A DNA stretch of 64,000 nucleotides from Sphingomonas radiodurans (GCF_020866845.1 NZ_CP086594.1:1426001-1490000); one strand, 5' to 3'. Shown: positions 27,704-36,607, numbered from the stretch's first letter. Numbers and translations are program-made. The notes: a model not told the origin generated them from the sequence alone.

Positions 27704-28991
27704 TCGACTGCCCGGCGCGCCGTTCGTTCGCCGATTGCCGATCGAACTGCGCGCCGATCCCTCGCGCGTCGTCGTCCGCCCCTATGTTCCGGGGGCGGAC
27801 GACGATCACGCGCGTGCGCGGCGGATCGCCGCGCGCGTGATGGCGCTGAGCGCGGCGCATGTCGCGGACGAGCTGCAGGGCCTGATGCGCGATTTCGGCG
27901 GTCACGAGACTCAGGTGAAGGCTGGGTTCCGCCAACGCTATGCCGAAGTCGCCGGCGTGATCGCGCTCGACGCGCCGGCGAACGATACGCAGGCACTCCT
28001 GATCGGCGCCTATTTCAGCCAGGAATATGGCTACGAGGCAGCCGCGCTGTTCAATCCCAGCATCGTGCCACACCCCAATCAATCGGGCGTACCTGACGGC
28101 GCCGTACGGTTCGTGCTGTCGCTGCGCGCGGTCGGCGAGGGGCACGTCTCGTCGATCGCCTTCCGCACCGGCATCTGCGACGCGGCGGGCTGGATCGTGC
28201 TCGCGCCGCAAGGCGAACGCGCGGTAGTTCCGGTGATCGAGGATGCGGCGCTGGGCGGCTCGCGCGCGGCGGGCGTCCGGATGCGATGCGACGACGGCCT
28301 CGCTCTGTCCGAGATCGTGATCTTTCCGTCCACACCGGCGCAGCGCAACGGGATCGAGGATCTGCGCCTCGTCCGCTTCACCGAGGACGATGGCAGCGTG
28401 GCGTGGCTGGGCACCTATACCGCCTATAGCGGACAAGGCATCCGGCAGGAGATCCTGCGTACCACCGACTTCGCTTCCTTCTCGCTCGACCCGATCCGGG
28501 GAGCGGCCGAAGCCGGCAAGGGCATGGCCTTGTTCCCGCGACGGCTCGCGGGACGCTATGCGATGCTGGGCCGAGCGGACAACGAGACCATTTCGCTCGC
28601 CTTTTCGGACGACCTGTACGAATGGCCGACCGGCCCGACGATCATCGCGCCGCGCTGGCCGTGGGAGTTCGTCCAGATCGGCAATTGCGGCGCCCCGATC
28701 GAGCTCGACGAGGGGTGGCTCGTCGTGACCCACGGGGTCGGCGCGATGCGCAACTATGTGCTGGGCGCATGCCTGCTCGATGCGCGCGACCCTTCGCGAC
28801 TGATCGCGCGAACCACGCGCCCGCTGATCCGGCCCGACGCGACCGAGCGCAAGGGCTATGTCCCCAACGTGGTCTACAGTTGCGGCGCCATGCTGCACGG
28901 GCGGACGCTGGTGCTGCCCTATGCGGTGGCCGACAGCTTCACGACGTTCGCGACGATGCCGGTCGATCAGCTGCTGGCGGCGATGGACTGA
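27675..28991 (+). CDS. Glycoside hydrolase family 130-like protein (mannoside phosphorylase/hydrolase family)
   Basis: A 438-residue five-bladed beta-propeller protein of the GH130 type. [10 protein letters not shown] matches the catalytic-Asp blade motif (usually GIEDPR), [19 protein letters not shown] follows in the next blade, and the C-terminus has [25 protein letters not shown], the family end signature. Members phosphorolyse or hydrolyse beta-mannosides; this one lacks the usual Pro after EDLR-type Asp-Leu, so the exact activity is open. Start: the ATG at 27675 overlaps aox by 29 bp; TTG 27693 or GTG 27696 are alternatives. Its 3' end overlaps the convergent P-type ATPase by 25 bp. Confidence 0.78.
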   Translation: MRPNSALVPDRLPGAPFVRRLPIELRADPSRVVVRPYVPGADDDHARARRIAARVMALSAAHVADELQGLMRDFGGHETQVKAGFRQRYAEVAGVIALDAPANDTQALLIGAYFSQEYGYEAAALFNPSIVPHPNQSGVPDGAVRFVLSLRAVGEGHVSSIAFRTGICDAAGWIVLAPQGERAVVPVIEDAALGGSRAAGVRMRCDDGLALSEIVIFPSTPAQRNGIEDLRLVRFTEDDGSVAWLGTYTAYSGQGIRQEILRTTDFASFSLDPIRGAAEAGKGMALFPRRLAGRYAMLGRADNETISLAFSDDLYEWPTGPTIIAPRWPWEFVQIGNCGAPIELDEGWLVVTHGVGAMRNYVLGACLLDARDPSRLIARTTRPLIRPDATERKGYVPNVVYSCGAMLHGRTLVLPYAVADSFTTFATMPVDQLLAAMD

Positions 28992-31606
28992 GCGGCCTCC
29001 CGCTGCCGCCATCGCGCGACAACGAACTTGGTGATCTCGGTCACCACGATCGTTGCGGCAGTCGAGCCTGCACAGAACCAGAGCGTCCGGCTCGATACCG
29101 GCGACGTGCCAAGGATACCGCCGAGCACCGGCCAGAACATCGCCACAAGTTGCAGGCTGAGCGCAATGCCGACCCCGAGCAACAGCCACGGGTTGGACAG
29201 GATCGGCTCGCGCACGAGCGAGCGGCGTTCGCTGCGCATGCACAGGACGTAGACGTTCTGGAACAGGACAGTCATCAACAGCACCGCATTCTGGATCTCC
29301 GCGACGGGATGGCCGTCGCGGTGCAGACCGTGGACGAGGTATAGCGCCAGCCCGGTCATCAGGAGAGCTGGCGGGATCATCAGCGCGATGGCGCTGCGAT
29401 CGAGGATCGGCGCCTCGCGCGAGCGCGGTGGCTGGCGCAGCTCCTTGCCGTCGCCGCGGCCGAAGCCCAGCATCACATCCTGCGACCCATTAGTGACGAG
29501 GTTGAGCCAGAGCAGCTGGACCGCCGTCAACGGCATCGGCAAGCCAAGGGCGACCGCGCCGATAAACATGCCGATTTCCGCAAGCCCGGTGGCGAGGAGG
29601 ACGATGACGATCGCACGGACGTTGCCGTACGTGACTCTTCCCTCCTCCACCCCCGCCACGATCGAGGCGAAATTGTCGTCGGCCAGCACCAGATCGGCAG
29701 CGCCGCGCGCGACGTCAGTGCCGGCGAGCCCCATCGCCACGCCGATATGCGCGGCCTGGAGCGCGGGCGCATCGTTGACGCCATCGCCGGTCACCGCGAC
29801 CAGTTCGCCGCTCGCCGCGAGCACGCGAACGATCTCCATCTTCTGGACCGGCTCGATCCGCGCGAACACGCGCCCGCCCAGGATCAGTGCGGACAGCGCC
29901 TCGGGCTGACCCGCCAGATCGGTCATTTGCGATCCGGTGACGACTTGATCCTCGCGGACGTCTAGCCCCAGGCCGCGCGCGATTGTCAGCGCCGTGCCGG
30001 GATGATCGCCCGTCACCATGCGGACGCCGATCCCTGCCTCGGCGCAATGCGCGATGGCGGCGGGGACTTCGGGGCGAACCGGATCGATCAGGCCGATCCA
30101 GCCGAGGAGGGTCAATCCGCGCGGCGCTATCGCATCCACCGCGGCCGAACCATCCGAGGCGGCGACCGCAATGATCCGATAGCCTTCGCGCGCCATCGCA
30201 TCGGCGCGGGCAATCAGCGCGGCGTCGATCGACCGACACATCGGGCCGATGACTTCGGGCGCGCCCTTGGCGAAGACGCGCACGCCTGCGCCTTCGTCCA
30301 CCGCCACGGTCGAGAATTTGCGGGCGGGCTCGTATGGCAGGGCATCGATCCGGTCGATCGCATGGAGCGCGGCCAGGTCAGCGCCGCCATCGGCCGCGAA
30401 GCCGAGCAGCGCGACATCAACGGTATCCCCCACCGGCGTCCCGTCCTCACCGATCGAAGCTTCGTTGCACAAAGCTGCGGCGTGGCGGATCGCGGCGAGC
30501 GCATCGGCGTGGTCGCGCCAGTCGGCACGATCGAGCTGCGCACCGTCTGCCAGCAGGATGCGTTCGACCGACAGGATGTTGCGCGTGAGCGTTCCCGTCT
30601 TGTCGCTGGCGATGATCGTGCAGGCGCCGAGCCCCTCGACCGCGGGAAGCGACCGCACGATGACGTTGCGCGCGGCCATCCGCCGCGTGCCCGCCGCCAG
30701 CGCGACCGTGACCGCAATCGACAGCCCTTCGGGGATCGCCGAGACCGCCAGCGCGACGGCCAGCAGCAGGATTTCGTCGCCCGGACGCCCCTGGATTAGC
30801 AGGATCGCCGCAAACGGCACGATCAGCGCCATCGCGCCGATGCTGATCTGCCGCGCGAGACGATCGAGGCGGAGAACCAGCGGTGGCGGGGTCGCCTTCT
30901 CACTACGCAACGACGCATCGATCGCGCCGAGCGCCGTGGAAGATCCGGTCGCAACGACGATGCCGACGCCGCGCCCCTGTTCGATCATCGTGCCGGCAAG
31001 CAGCATTGTCGTGCGATCACCCGGCTGCATGGCATCGGGCAGCGTGGCGCCCGGATCCTTCGCGACCGCCACCGATTCGCCAGTGAACGTCGACTGGTCG
31101 ACGTGCAGGGCTGCGGCGGACGACAGGCGGATATCGGCGGGCACCGCCATGCCGCTTTCCAGCTCTACGACATCGCCAACAACGATGTCGCGCGCGTCGA
31201 TGACGGCGACGGATCCGCCGCGCCGCACCGTCGCATCATGCCCGATCATATCGCGCAGCGCCGCGAGGCTGCCGGCAGCCTTGCCCTCCTGTACCGTCCC
31301 GATCAGCGCGTTCAGGAACAGCACGATGCCGATAAAGCCGGCATCGGTGTAATGGCCGAGCCCGAGCGAAATTGCGGCGGCGGCGATCAGCAGGTAGATC
31401 AGCGGGCTGTTGAATTGCCGTATGAACAGCAAGATCAGTGAGGGGGCCGGCGGCGGCGCGAGCTGATTGCGACCGTCGCGCTTCAGCCTTGCGGCGGCCA
31501 CGGAGGGCTGCAATCCCGCGTCACCGGTTTCCAGCCGCGCCGCGACGTCAGTGCTGGACAGCGCGTGCCATGCAGGCGTTGCGACGGCGGCAGCGCTGGC
31601 GGCCAT
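28967..31606 (-). CDS. Cation-transporting P-type ATPase (P2 type)
   Basis: An 879-residue P-type ATPase. The N-terminal cation ATPase domain precedes helices M1-M2; the actuator has FTGES; M4 carries SAIPEGL, the ion-site proline-glutamate of Ca2+/Na+-type pumps; phosphorylation site DKTGTLT is near residue 333; the hinge motif is GDGVNDAPAL. A six-helix C-terminal cation ATPase domain follows. No heavy-metal-binding CxxC domain exists, so it is P2-like, probably Ca2+, Mg2+, Na+ or H+ rather than copper. It overlaps the L,D-transpeptidase gene (TGATG) and ends inside the convergent GH130 gene. Confidence 0.9.
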   Translation of the reverse strand: MAASAAAVATPAWHALSSTDVAARLETGDAGLQPSVAAARLKRDGRNQLAPPPAPSLILLFIRQFNSPLIYLLIAAAAISLGLGHYTDAGFIGIVLFLNALIGTVQEGKAAGSLAALRDMIGHDATVRRGGSVAVIDARDIVVGDVVELESGMAVPADIRLSSAAALHVDQSTFTGESVAVAKDPGATLPDAMQPGDRTTMLLAGTMIEQGRGVGIVVATGSSTALGAIDASLRSEKATPPPLVLRLDRLARQISIGAMALIVPFAAILLIQGRPGDEILLLAVALAVSAIPEGLSIAVTVALAAGTRRMAARNVIVRSLPAVEGLGACTIIASDKTGTLTRNILSVERILLADGAQLDRADWRDHADALAAIRHAAALCNEASIGEDGTPVGDTVDVALLGFAADGGADLAALHAIDRIDALPYEPARKFSTVAVDEGAGVRVFAKGAPEVIGPMCRSIDAALIARADAMAREGYRIIAVAASDGSAAVDAIAPRGLTLLGWIGLIDPVRPEVPAAIAHCAEAGIGVRMVTGDHPGTALTIARGLGLDVREDQVVTGSQMTDLAGQPEALSALILGGRVFARIEPVQKMEIVRVLAASGELVAVTGDGVNDAPALQAAHIGVAMGLAGTDVARGAADLVLADDNFASIVAGVEEGRVTYGNVRAIVIVLLATGLAEIGMFIGAVALGLPMPLTAVQLLWLNLVTNGSQDVMLGFGRGDGKELRQPPRSREAPILDRSAIALMIPPALLMTGLALYLVHGLHRDGHPVAEIQNAVLLMTVLFQNVYVLCMRSERRSLVREPILSNPWLLLGVGIALSLQLVAMFWPVLGGILGTSPVSSRTLWFCAGSTAATIVVTEITKFVVARWRQREAAQSIAASS

Positions 31607-32604
31607 CAGTGGTCCGTCTCGATGATCGTCACCGCCGTGCCGGTGCCCGAGGTGGCCAGCGTATCGCGCGTGACCAGCAGCGTCGCGCCCGGCGTGAGGA
31701 TCGTCGACAGAGCGGCGTGAAAGCCGTCCGGCAGGCGCGCCTTCGCGCGATCCTCGGGGCCGATTTCGCGCGATCCGGTCTCCCCCGGCAGCGGCAGGCT
31801 CAGCCAATGTTCTCCGGCCTCGTCGATGCTCTGGAGCGTGAAGGCGGCGGTGCGGTCGATCGGGGCGTCGAGCGCGATCGGGCTCGATCCGATCTCGACA
31901 CCGTTGCGCAGGACGATGACTCGCCGATCGCGTCCGCTGACGACGATCGATACCGGGCCAGTCGGTGCCCGCGCAGGGTTCCACGCGAAGGCGGCGCCCG
32001 GCGCGGTCGGAGCGATGTTCCGCCCGAGCGGCGATGGCCCAGCGACGACGACCGGCACCAGCGCGTCGTCGGTGATGACGACGGTGATGCCCATTCGCGT
32101 GATGCCGAACAGCAATTTGGCAAAGGCGAGCGGCATCCGGATGCAGCCATGCGAGGCAGGATAGCCGGGCAGATTGCCGGCGTGCATCGCGATACCGCCC
32201 CAGGTGAGCCGCTGCATGAACGGCATGGCCGCATCCTCGTAGAGATTGGACACGTGATCCGCGTCTTTCTGGAGCACGGTGAAGACGCCGGTCGGCGTGA
32301 CATGCCCCTTCCTGCCGGTGGACACCGTCGTCACCCCGATCGGCACGCCATTGCGATAGACATAGGCGCGTTGAGTCTTCAGGCTGACGATGATCGTGAC
32401 GGGACCGGCCGGCGCGATCCCGGGCGCCCAGAGATATTCGCCGGGCTTCAGCCGTTCGATCCGGCCATCGGCGGTGGTTATCGGCAGGACGGTGGGGTCG
32501 GCAGCCGGCGCGGCTTGCGCCGACGCAAGCGACGGGAGTGACATCACTGCCAGCGCGAGCGCGGCGAGCGCTGGCGTGCGGCATCCCAACAGGGCCATAG
32601 TCAT
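31606..32604 (-). CDS. L,D-transpeptidase (YkuD) with a second degenerate copy of its N-terminal half
   Basis: A 332-residue exported protein. Residues ~1-30 form a signal peptide ending ASAQA. The YkuD domain (~65-180) has the active site His141 ... SHGCIR (Cys154, Arg156), so it should be active in forming 3-3 peptidoglycan cross-links or attaching proteins. A second segment (~216-270) repeats the first (GPVTIIVSLKTQRAYVYRNG versus GPVSIVVSGRDRRVIVLRNG) but lacks any SHGCxR motif. The Met at 32604 is chosen for the signal peptide. It overlaps the ATPase gene by one base and is 117 bp after the VIT1-like gene. Confidence 0.88.
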   Translation of the reverse strand: MTMALLGCRTPALAALALAVMSLPSLASAQAAPAADPTVLPITTADGRIERLKPGEYLWAPGIAPAGPVTIIVSLKTQRAYVYRNGVPIGVTTVSTGRKGHVTPTGVFTVLQKDADHVSNLYEDAAMPFMQRLTWGGIAMHAGNLPGYPASHGCIRMPLAFAKLLFGITRMGITVVITDDALVPVVVAGPSPLGRNIAPTAPGAAFAWNPARAPTGPVSIVVSGRDRRVIVLRNGVEIGSSPIALDAPIDRTAAFTLQSIDEAGEHWLSLPLPGETGSREIGPEDRAKARLPDGFHAALSTILTPGATLLVTRDTLATSGTGTAVTIIETDH

Positions 32605-32721
32605 GTGTCGATCCGATGCACAAAGCTCGCCGTGCGCCCGCGATCGGACAGCACAGGCCTCGGCGACAGTGCCCAACCGCACGCGGCGGCGGCACCATCG
32701 GAATCTACGCAGGCCGGCCGA

Positions 32722-33477
32722 TCACACCGCTGTGCCGATCGCGCGACCGATCAGCGCGGTCACCGCCATTGCGAAGGCGCCCCAGACGGTAACCCGAAAA
32801 CTGCCGCGCCCGATGGCGGCCTCACCGGCCTTGGCCCCCAATGCGCCGAGGATCGCAAGAAACAGCAACGACGCGCCCGCCACGCCCGGAATGACGAAAG
32901 CGGCTGGCATGACGAAGACCGCCAACACCGGCATCGCTGCGCCGACCATGAAGCTGGCGGCGGAGGCAAAGGCTGCCTGGATCGGCCGGGCGCGCGTGCC
33001 GATCGTCATCGCCAGTTCGTCGTGCGCGTGCGCCGCCAACGCGTCGCGCCCCGTGAGCTGGGTCGCCACCGCCAGCGCGGTCGCATCGTCGACGCCGCGT
33101 GCCGTGTAGATGCCGGCGAGCTCCGCCAGTTCGCCCGCCGGATCGGCTGCCAGCTCGTCACGTTCGCGATCGAGCTCGGCGGCCTCGGTGTCGGCCTGCG
33201 CGCTGACCGAGACATATTCGCCGGCCGCCATCGACATCGCGCCCGCAACCAGCCCCGCGGTGCCCGCAATGGCGATCTCACCCGATCCGCCACCTGCCGC
33301 CGCGACGCCCAGGATCAGGCTGGCCGTCGACACGATCCCATCATTCGCACCGAGCACGGCGGCGCGCAGCCAGCCCACGCGATCCATGACATGGCGCTCG
33401 CGATGACGGCGCAGCGAACCGGACGCCACGGTCAGCGGTGCCGCGCCGGAAGTATGTAGACCGGCAGATGCCGGCAT
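32722..33477 (-). CDS. VIT1/CCC1-family membrane transporter (Fe2+/Mn2+ type)
   Basis: A 251-residue protein of the vacuolar iron transporter family. LGANDGIVSTASLILGVAAA in the first helix and AGAMSMAAGEYVSVSAQADTEAAE are family signatures, followed by a cytoplasmic metal-binding helical region (~85-150, Glu/Asp/His rich) and three more membrane segments. Members export Fe2+ or Mn2+ from the cytosol in exchange for protons. It heads the minus-strand set with the L,D-transpeptidase and P-type ATPase. A candidate FixJ half-site lies 82 bp upstream of its start. Confidence 0.9.
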   Translation of the reverse strand: MPASAGLHTSGAAPLTVASGSLRRHRERHVMDRVGWLRAAVLGANDGIVSTASLILGVAAAGGGSGEIAIAGTAGLVAGAMSMAAGEYVSVSAQADTEAAELDRERDELAADPAGELAELAGIYTARGVDDATALAVATQLTGRDALAAHAHDELAMTIGTRARPIQAAFASAASFMVGAAMPVLAVFVMPAAFVIPGVAGASLLFLAILGALGAKAGEAAIGRGSFRVTVWGAFAMAVTALIGRAIGTAV

Positions 33478-33558
33478 GCTTCGTCATCCGGCATTGTCAT
33501 GTCCTTTGCGCGTGCGGGCTGACCTTAAGGCGGCTCGCGACTTGCGCTACTTGGGGAG

Positions 33559-33565
33559 ACTACGT
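33559..33565 (-). promoter_or_regulatory. Candidate FixJ-type half-site (ACTACGT), site B
   Basis: ACTACGT on the plus strand (ACGTAGT on the minus strand), between divergent VIT1-like and fixL genes. CTACTT starts 13 bp before CTACGT in the same strand, which could be a second half-site on the same helix face offset by just over one turn. It could serve the VIT1-LDT-ATPase operon, fixLJ, or both. Confidence 0.4.
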
Positions 33566-33699
33566 GGTCGCTGGACCAGCGCCGATCTGCGTAAAACCAC
33601 AATAGGCCTGTGTCGATAACGTCGGCAGGACAGCGGCGACCATCGAGGATCGGCCACGTGCTGCACTTATTTCACCATTGTTTCGGGCCGCTGATCGCG

Positions 33700-33789
33700 A
33701 TGAATCGCCGGATATCGATCGGCGGCGGCGTCCTGATGCTGGTAATGGGCGGCCAAGCCGTGGCGATGCTGGTCAGCCCGCTTGGCTGA
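33700..33789 (+). CDS. Possible small membrane peptide (29 aa)
   Basis: An ATG frame encoding a basic start (MNRRIS) and one continuous hydrophobic stretch (IGGGVLMLVMGGQAVAMLV) ending SPLG. Single-helix micro-proteins often have this shape. No strong ribosome site precedes it, and it overlaps an extended fixL frame. It is a candidate only. Confidence 0.2.
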   Translation: MNRRISIGGGVLMLVMGGQAVAMLVSPLG

Positions 33790-33914
33790 CACGGGCCGAA
33801 CCTGCGGCCCCGCGCGTTGATAGGCTGCCGGTTGCGGGTATCTTGCGATCGCCCCGAAGCAGAGAGCTGCCGTTTGATGACCAGAGCCCCTCGCCGCCAA
33901 CCCGTGCGGCCGAC

Positions 33915-35468
33915 GTGAACTCGGCGCCGACGCCCGATGCGTCGACCTCGATCGAATCGACGGTACGCCGCAGCGCGATCGTGGCCGAGGAACTCGGGCT
34001 GCTGATCGATGGTGCGATCGGTTACGCGATCTACATGCTCGATCCCGAGGGCCGCGTGACGATCTGGAATCGTGGCGCCGAACGCATGAAGGGGTGGACC
34101 GAGGCCGAGGTCGTCGGGTGCGACAGCGCGATGTTCTACACCCCCGACGACGTGGCTGCGGGCCGGCCGCGCGACGATCTGGCGCGCGCCGCCGCGCTCG
34201 GCCGGATCGAGGAGGACAGCTGGCGGCTGCGCAAGGACGGCTCCGAATTTCTCGCGAGCGTGACGATGACCGCGCTGCGCGACGAGGCGGGCGCACTGCG
34301 CGGCTTCGGCAAGGTGATCCGCGACGTGACCGACCAGAAGGCGGCGGAAGCGGCGGTGCTGCGGCGCGAACATCATCTGCGCTCGATCCTGGCGACCGTG
34401 CCCGATGCGATGATCGTGATGGACGAGCGTGGCATCATCTCGTCGTTCAGCAGGACCGCCGAGCAGATGTTCGGCCATGCCCGGTCCGCGGTCGTTGGCC
34501 AGAATGTCGGCATGTTGATGCCCGCGTCGGAGCGCCATGGCCATGACGCCTATCTGCGCAACTATCTGGCGACGGGAGTTGCGCACGTCATCGGATCGGT
34601 GCGCTTAACGACCGCCCAACGTGCCGACGGCAGCACCTTTCCGATCGAACTCGCGGTCGGCGAAACGTCGATCGGTGGCGAGCGCATCTTTACCGGTTTC
34701 GTACGCGATTTGACCAACCGGCACGAAACCGAGCGCCGGATGAAGGAATTGCAGTCCGAGCTCGTCCATGTCTCTCGCCTGAGCGCGATGGGTACCATGG
34801 CATCGACGCTGGCGCACGAGATCAACCAGCCGTTGACCGCTATCGCCAATTATCTCGAAGCCAGTCGCGCCATGATCGGTGAGACGCAGGACAACCTCCT
34901 CGCCGAGATCGCCGAGGCGATCGAACTTGCGGCAGCGCAGTCGCTGCGCGCAGGGATCATCGTGCGCCGGCTGCGCGCGTTCGTGGAGGGCGGCGACACC
35001 GGGTTTCGGATCGAGCGGCTCGACCAGCTGGTGGACGAAGCGACCAGCCTGGGTCTGCTCGGTGCGCACGAGGCGGGCATCGAAGTGACGATGACGATCG
35101 CCGCTGGGCTGGACCAAGTGCTGGTCGATCGGGTGCAGATCCAGCAGGTGCTCGTGAACCTGATCCGCAACGCCATCCAGTCGATGGCGACGACGCCGTG
35201 CAAGCGATTGACGATCGCGACCGCACCCGACCGCGAAGGATGGGTTCGCGTGACCGTGGCGGACACGGGGGTCGGGCTTGATCCGGGCATTCGCGATCGC
35301 CTGTTCGATGCCTTCGCCACGACCAAGGAGGACGGGATGGGCCTGGGCCTTTCCATCTGCCGCACGATCGTGGAAGCGCACGGCGGGCGGATCTGGGCAG
35401 AGGCGATGACGCCGTCGGGCACCGCCTTCCACTTCTGCGTGCCGCTGGCCGGAGACGAGCATGTCTGA
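33915..35468 (+). CDS. fixL: FixL-type oxygen-sensing histidine kinase (two PAS domains)
   Basis: With the GTG at 33915 the protein has 517 residues. PAS-A covers ~25-140 and PAS-B ~150-270. PAS-B matches the FixL heme domain: TVPDAMIVMDERGIISSFS, then GHDAY with His210 as proximal heme ligand, and IGSVR with Arg230, exactly 20 residues on, as for His200/Arg220 of Bradyrhizobium FixL. The H-box is TLAHEINQPLTAI (His301), followed by N, G1 (DTGVGLD) and G2 (GMGLGLSIC) boxes. No membrane helix is seen, so it is soluble. It should phosphorylate the FixJ-like protein at low O2. Its stop overlaps fixJ by 8 bp. The start is uncertain; a TTG at 33678 is in frame. Confidence 0.9.
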   Translation: MNSAPTPDASTSIESTVRRSAIVAEELGLLIDGAIGYAIYMLDPEGRVTIWNRGAERMKGWTEAEVVGCDSAMFYTPDDVAAGRPRDDLARAAALGRIEEDSWRLRKDGSEFLASVTMTALRDEAGALRGFGKVIRDVTDQKAAEAAVLRREHHLRSILATVPDAMIVMDERGIISSFSRTAEQMFGHARSAVVGQNVGMLMPASERHGHDAYLRNYLATGVAHVIGSVRLTTAQRADGSTFPIELAVGETSIGGERIFTGFVRDLTNRHETERRMKELQSELVHVSRLSAMGTMASTLAHEINQPLTAIANYLEASRAMIGETQDNLLAEIAEAIELAAAQSLRAGIIVRRLRAFVEGGDTGFRIERLDQLVDEATSLGLLGAHEAGIEVTMTIAAGLDQVLVDRVQIQQVLVNLIRNAIQSMATTPCKRLTIATAPDREGWVRVTVADTGVGLDPGIRDRLFDAFATTKEDGMGLGLSICRTIVEAHGGRIWAEAMTPSGTAFHFCVPLAGDEHV

Positions 35469-36117
35469 CCCCAATCGCACCGTTCACATCGTCGACGACG
35501 ACGAGGCGATCCGGCAATCGATCGGCTTCCTGCTGCGCAAGGACGGATATGAGGTGCGGACGCATGCGTCGGGCACGGCTTTCCTGAAGGAAGCAACGCG
35601 CGAGACGCCGGGTTGCGTGCTGCTCGACGTACGGATGCCAGATCTGGACGGCTTGGAAGTGCAGGCGCGGCTGGCGGCGCAGGGCATCGCCCTGCCCGTC
35701 ATCATGCTGACCGGGCACGGGGATGTGACGCTCGCCGTGCGCGCGGTGAAGGCGGGCGCGGTCGAATTCCTCGAAAAGCCGTTCGAGCGTGTGGCGCTGC
35801 TGGCGGCGATCGAGGAGGCGCTGCGCCAGGCGGGCCGGAACGATCGCCACCGCCTGGCGGCGACCGAAGCCAAGGTGCGTCTTGCCGCGCTGACCCCGCG
35901 CGAGCGCGACGTGCTGGATGGCATGGTGATCGGGCGGCCGAACAAGCTGATTGCGTTCGATCTCGACATCGCGACGCGCACGGTCGAGGTCCATCGTGCG
36001 AACCTGATGGAGAAACTGGCGGCGCGGAGCTTGTCCGACGTCCTGCGCATCGCCTTTGCCGCCGGCCTCGGCGAACCCGAGGTCCAGGCATCCGAAAGCC
36101 CCTCGTCTACTACGTAA
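35461..36117 (+). CDS. fixJ: FixJ-type response regulator (receiver + LuxR HTH)
   Basis: A 218-residue transcription activator. The receiver keeps the acid pocket (IVDDDEA), phospho-Asp56 in LLDVRMPDLDG, switch Thr in MLTGHGDV and Lys in FLEKPF. The C-terminal LuxR-type helix-turn-helix (about 143-205) begins LTPRERDVLDGMVIGRPNK and ends RANLMEKLAARSLSDVLRIA, the FixJ/NarL pattern. The 8-bp overlap with fixL shows a translationally coupled pair. Phosphorylated FixJ likely activates genes in this cluster. The candidate half-site ACTACGT overlaps its stop codon. Confidence 0.93.
   Translation: MSDPNRTVHIVDDDEAIRQSIGFLLRKDGYEVRTHASGTAFLKEATRETPGCVLLDVRMPDLDGLEVQARLAAQGIALPVIMLTGHGDVTLAVRAVKAGAVEFLEKPFERVALLAAIEEALRQAGRNDRHRLAATEAKVRLAALTPRERDVLDGMVIGRPNKLIAFDLDIATRTVEVHRANLMEKLAARSLSDVLRIAFAAGLGEPEVQASESPSSTT
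36109..36115 (+). promoter_or_regulatory. Candidate FixJ-type half-site (ACTACGT), site C
   Basis: ACTACGT overlaps the last codons of fixJ and ends 55 bp before the FixT-like gene start. The reverse strand reads TTACGTAGT, the best match among the four sites to a TAMGTAG half-site. Its position fits autoregulation of the FixT-like gene, but it is also partly coding sequence. Confidence 0.4.
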
Positions 36118-36169
36118 AGACTTGGCGCCGCCGACCTGCGATTTCGGCGGAAATTCCAAGGACTTTCAC

Positions 36170-36589
36170 ATGCAGGACGCCGCCAACACCTCGCCGATCG
36201 ACGCCATCCGAATCTCGCTCGTCGATGGCGAATCCTCGGTCCGTCACGCGCGCCAGTTGATGCTTCATGCGGAAGGATTTGCCGTGCGTGCGTATCCAAC
36301 CTGCGCCGCGCTGCTCGCCGATCCGCAGGCGCGCCACGACGCGTGCATCATCCTCGACATCGACATGGAGGATGTCGACGGGCCGACGCTGTTGCGCCGG
36401 ATGCGGGAGACCGGCTGGCGCGGCACGGCGCTTCTGCTCGACGGCGTTGCGCCTGACACTTCGGTGCTGCTTGAGGCCGGACGGCATGGCGATACGGTGC
36501 TCCGCCGCGATGTCGGTGACCGGTCGTTGCTGGCGGCGATCAGGGGGGTGGTCGATGGCGGCAGGACAAACGGGACCGGCAAAGACTGA
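36170..36589 (+). CDS. Stand-alone degenerate receiver protein, FixT-like
   Basis: A 139-residue receiver-only protein 52 bp after fixJ. The phospho-acceptor position is kept (Asp63 in IILDIDMEDVDG), but the acidic pair is DGE instead of DD/DE, the switch Thr/Ser is replaced in ALLLDG, and the conserved Lys is Arg (VLRRD). It probably cannot signal in the normal way. In Sinorhizobium and Caulobacter, FixT is a small receiver-like protein that inhibits FixL; position and degeneracy make this a good candidate for the same feedback role. Two cysteines (45 and 59) are present. The ATG at 36170 is preferred over an earlier in-frame ATG that lies inside fixJ. Confidence 0.72.
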   Translation: MQDAANTSPIDAIRISLVDGESSVRHARQLMLHAEGFAVRAYPTCAALLADPQARHDACIILDIDMEDVDGPTLLRRMRETGWRGTALLLDGVAPDTSVLLEAGRHGDTVLRRDVGDRSLLAAIRGVVDGGRTNGTGKD

Positions 36590-36607
36590 ACGCCGGACCG
36601 TCAGTGA

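Larger units (their letters stand above)
33478..33914. other. Divergent intergenic region (437 bp) between the VIT1-like gene and fixL
   Basis: Holds the upstream signals of both divergent units. Contents: the candidate FixJ half-site at 33559-33565 with a related CTACTT 13 bp before it, a possible 29-residue membrane peptide frame at 33700-33789, and an in-frame extension of fixL back to a TTG at 33678 that is rich in Arg/Pro/Asp and looks non-coding. No EcfG promoter is present. Confidence 0.6.

Noticed and set aside
33667..34296. A 209-codon minus-strand Arg/Ser/Pro-rich frame over the fixL start
   Set aside because: Its composition is typical of non-coding frames and it overlaps the PAS-A domain of FixL.
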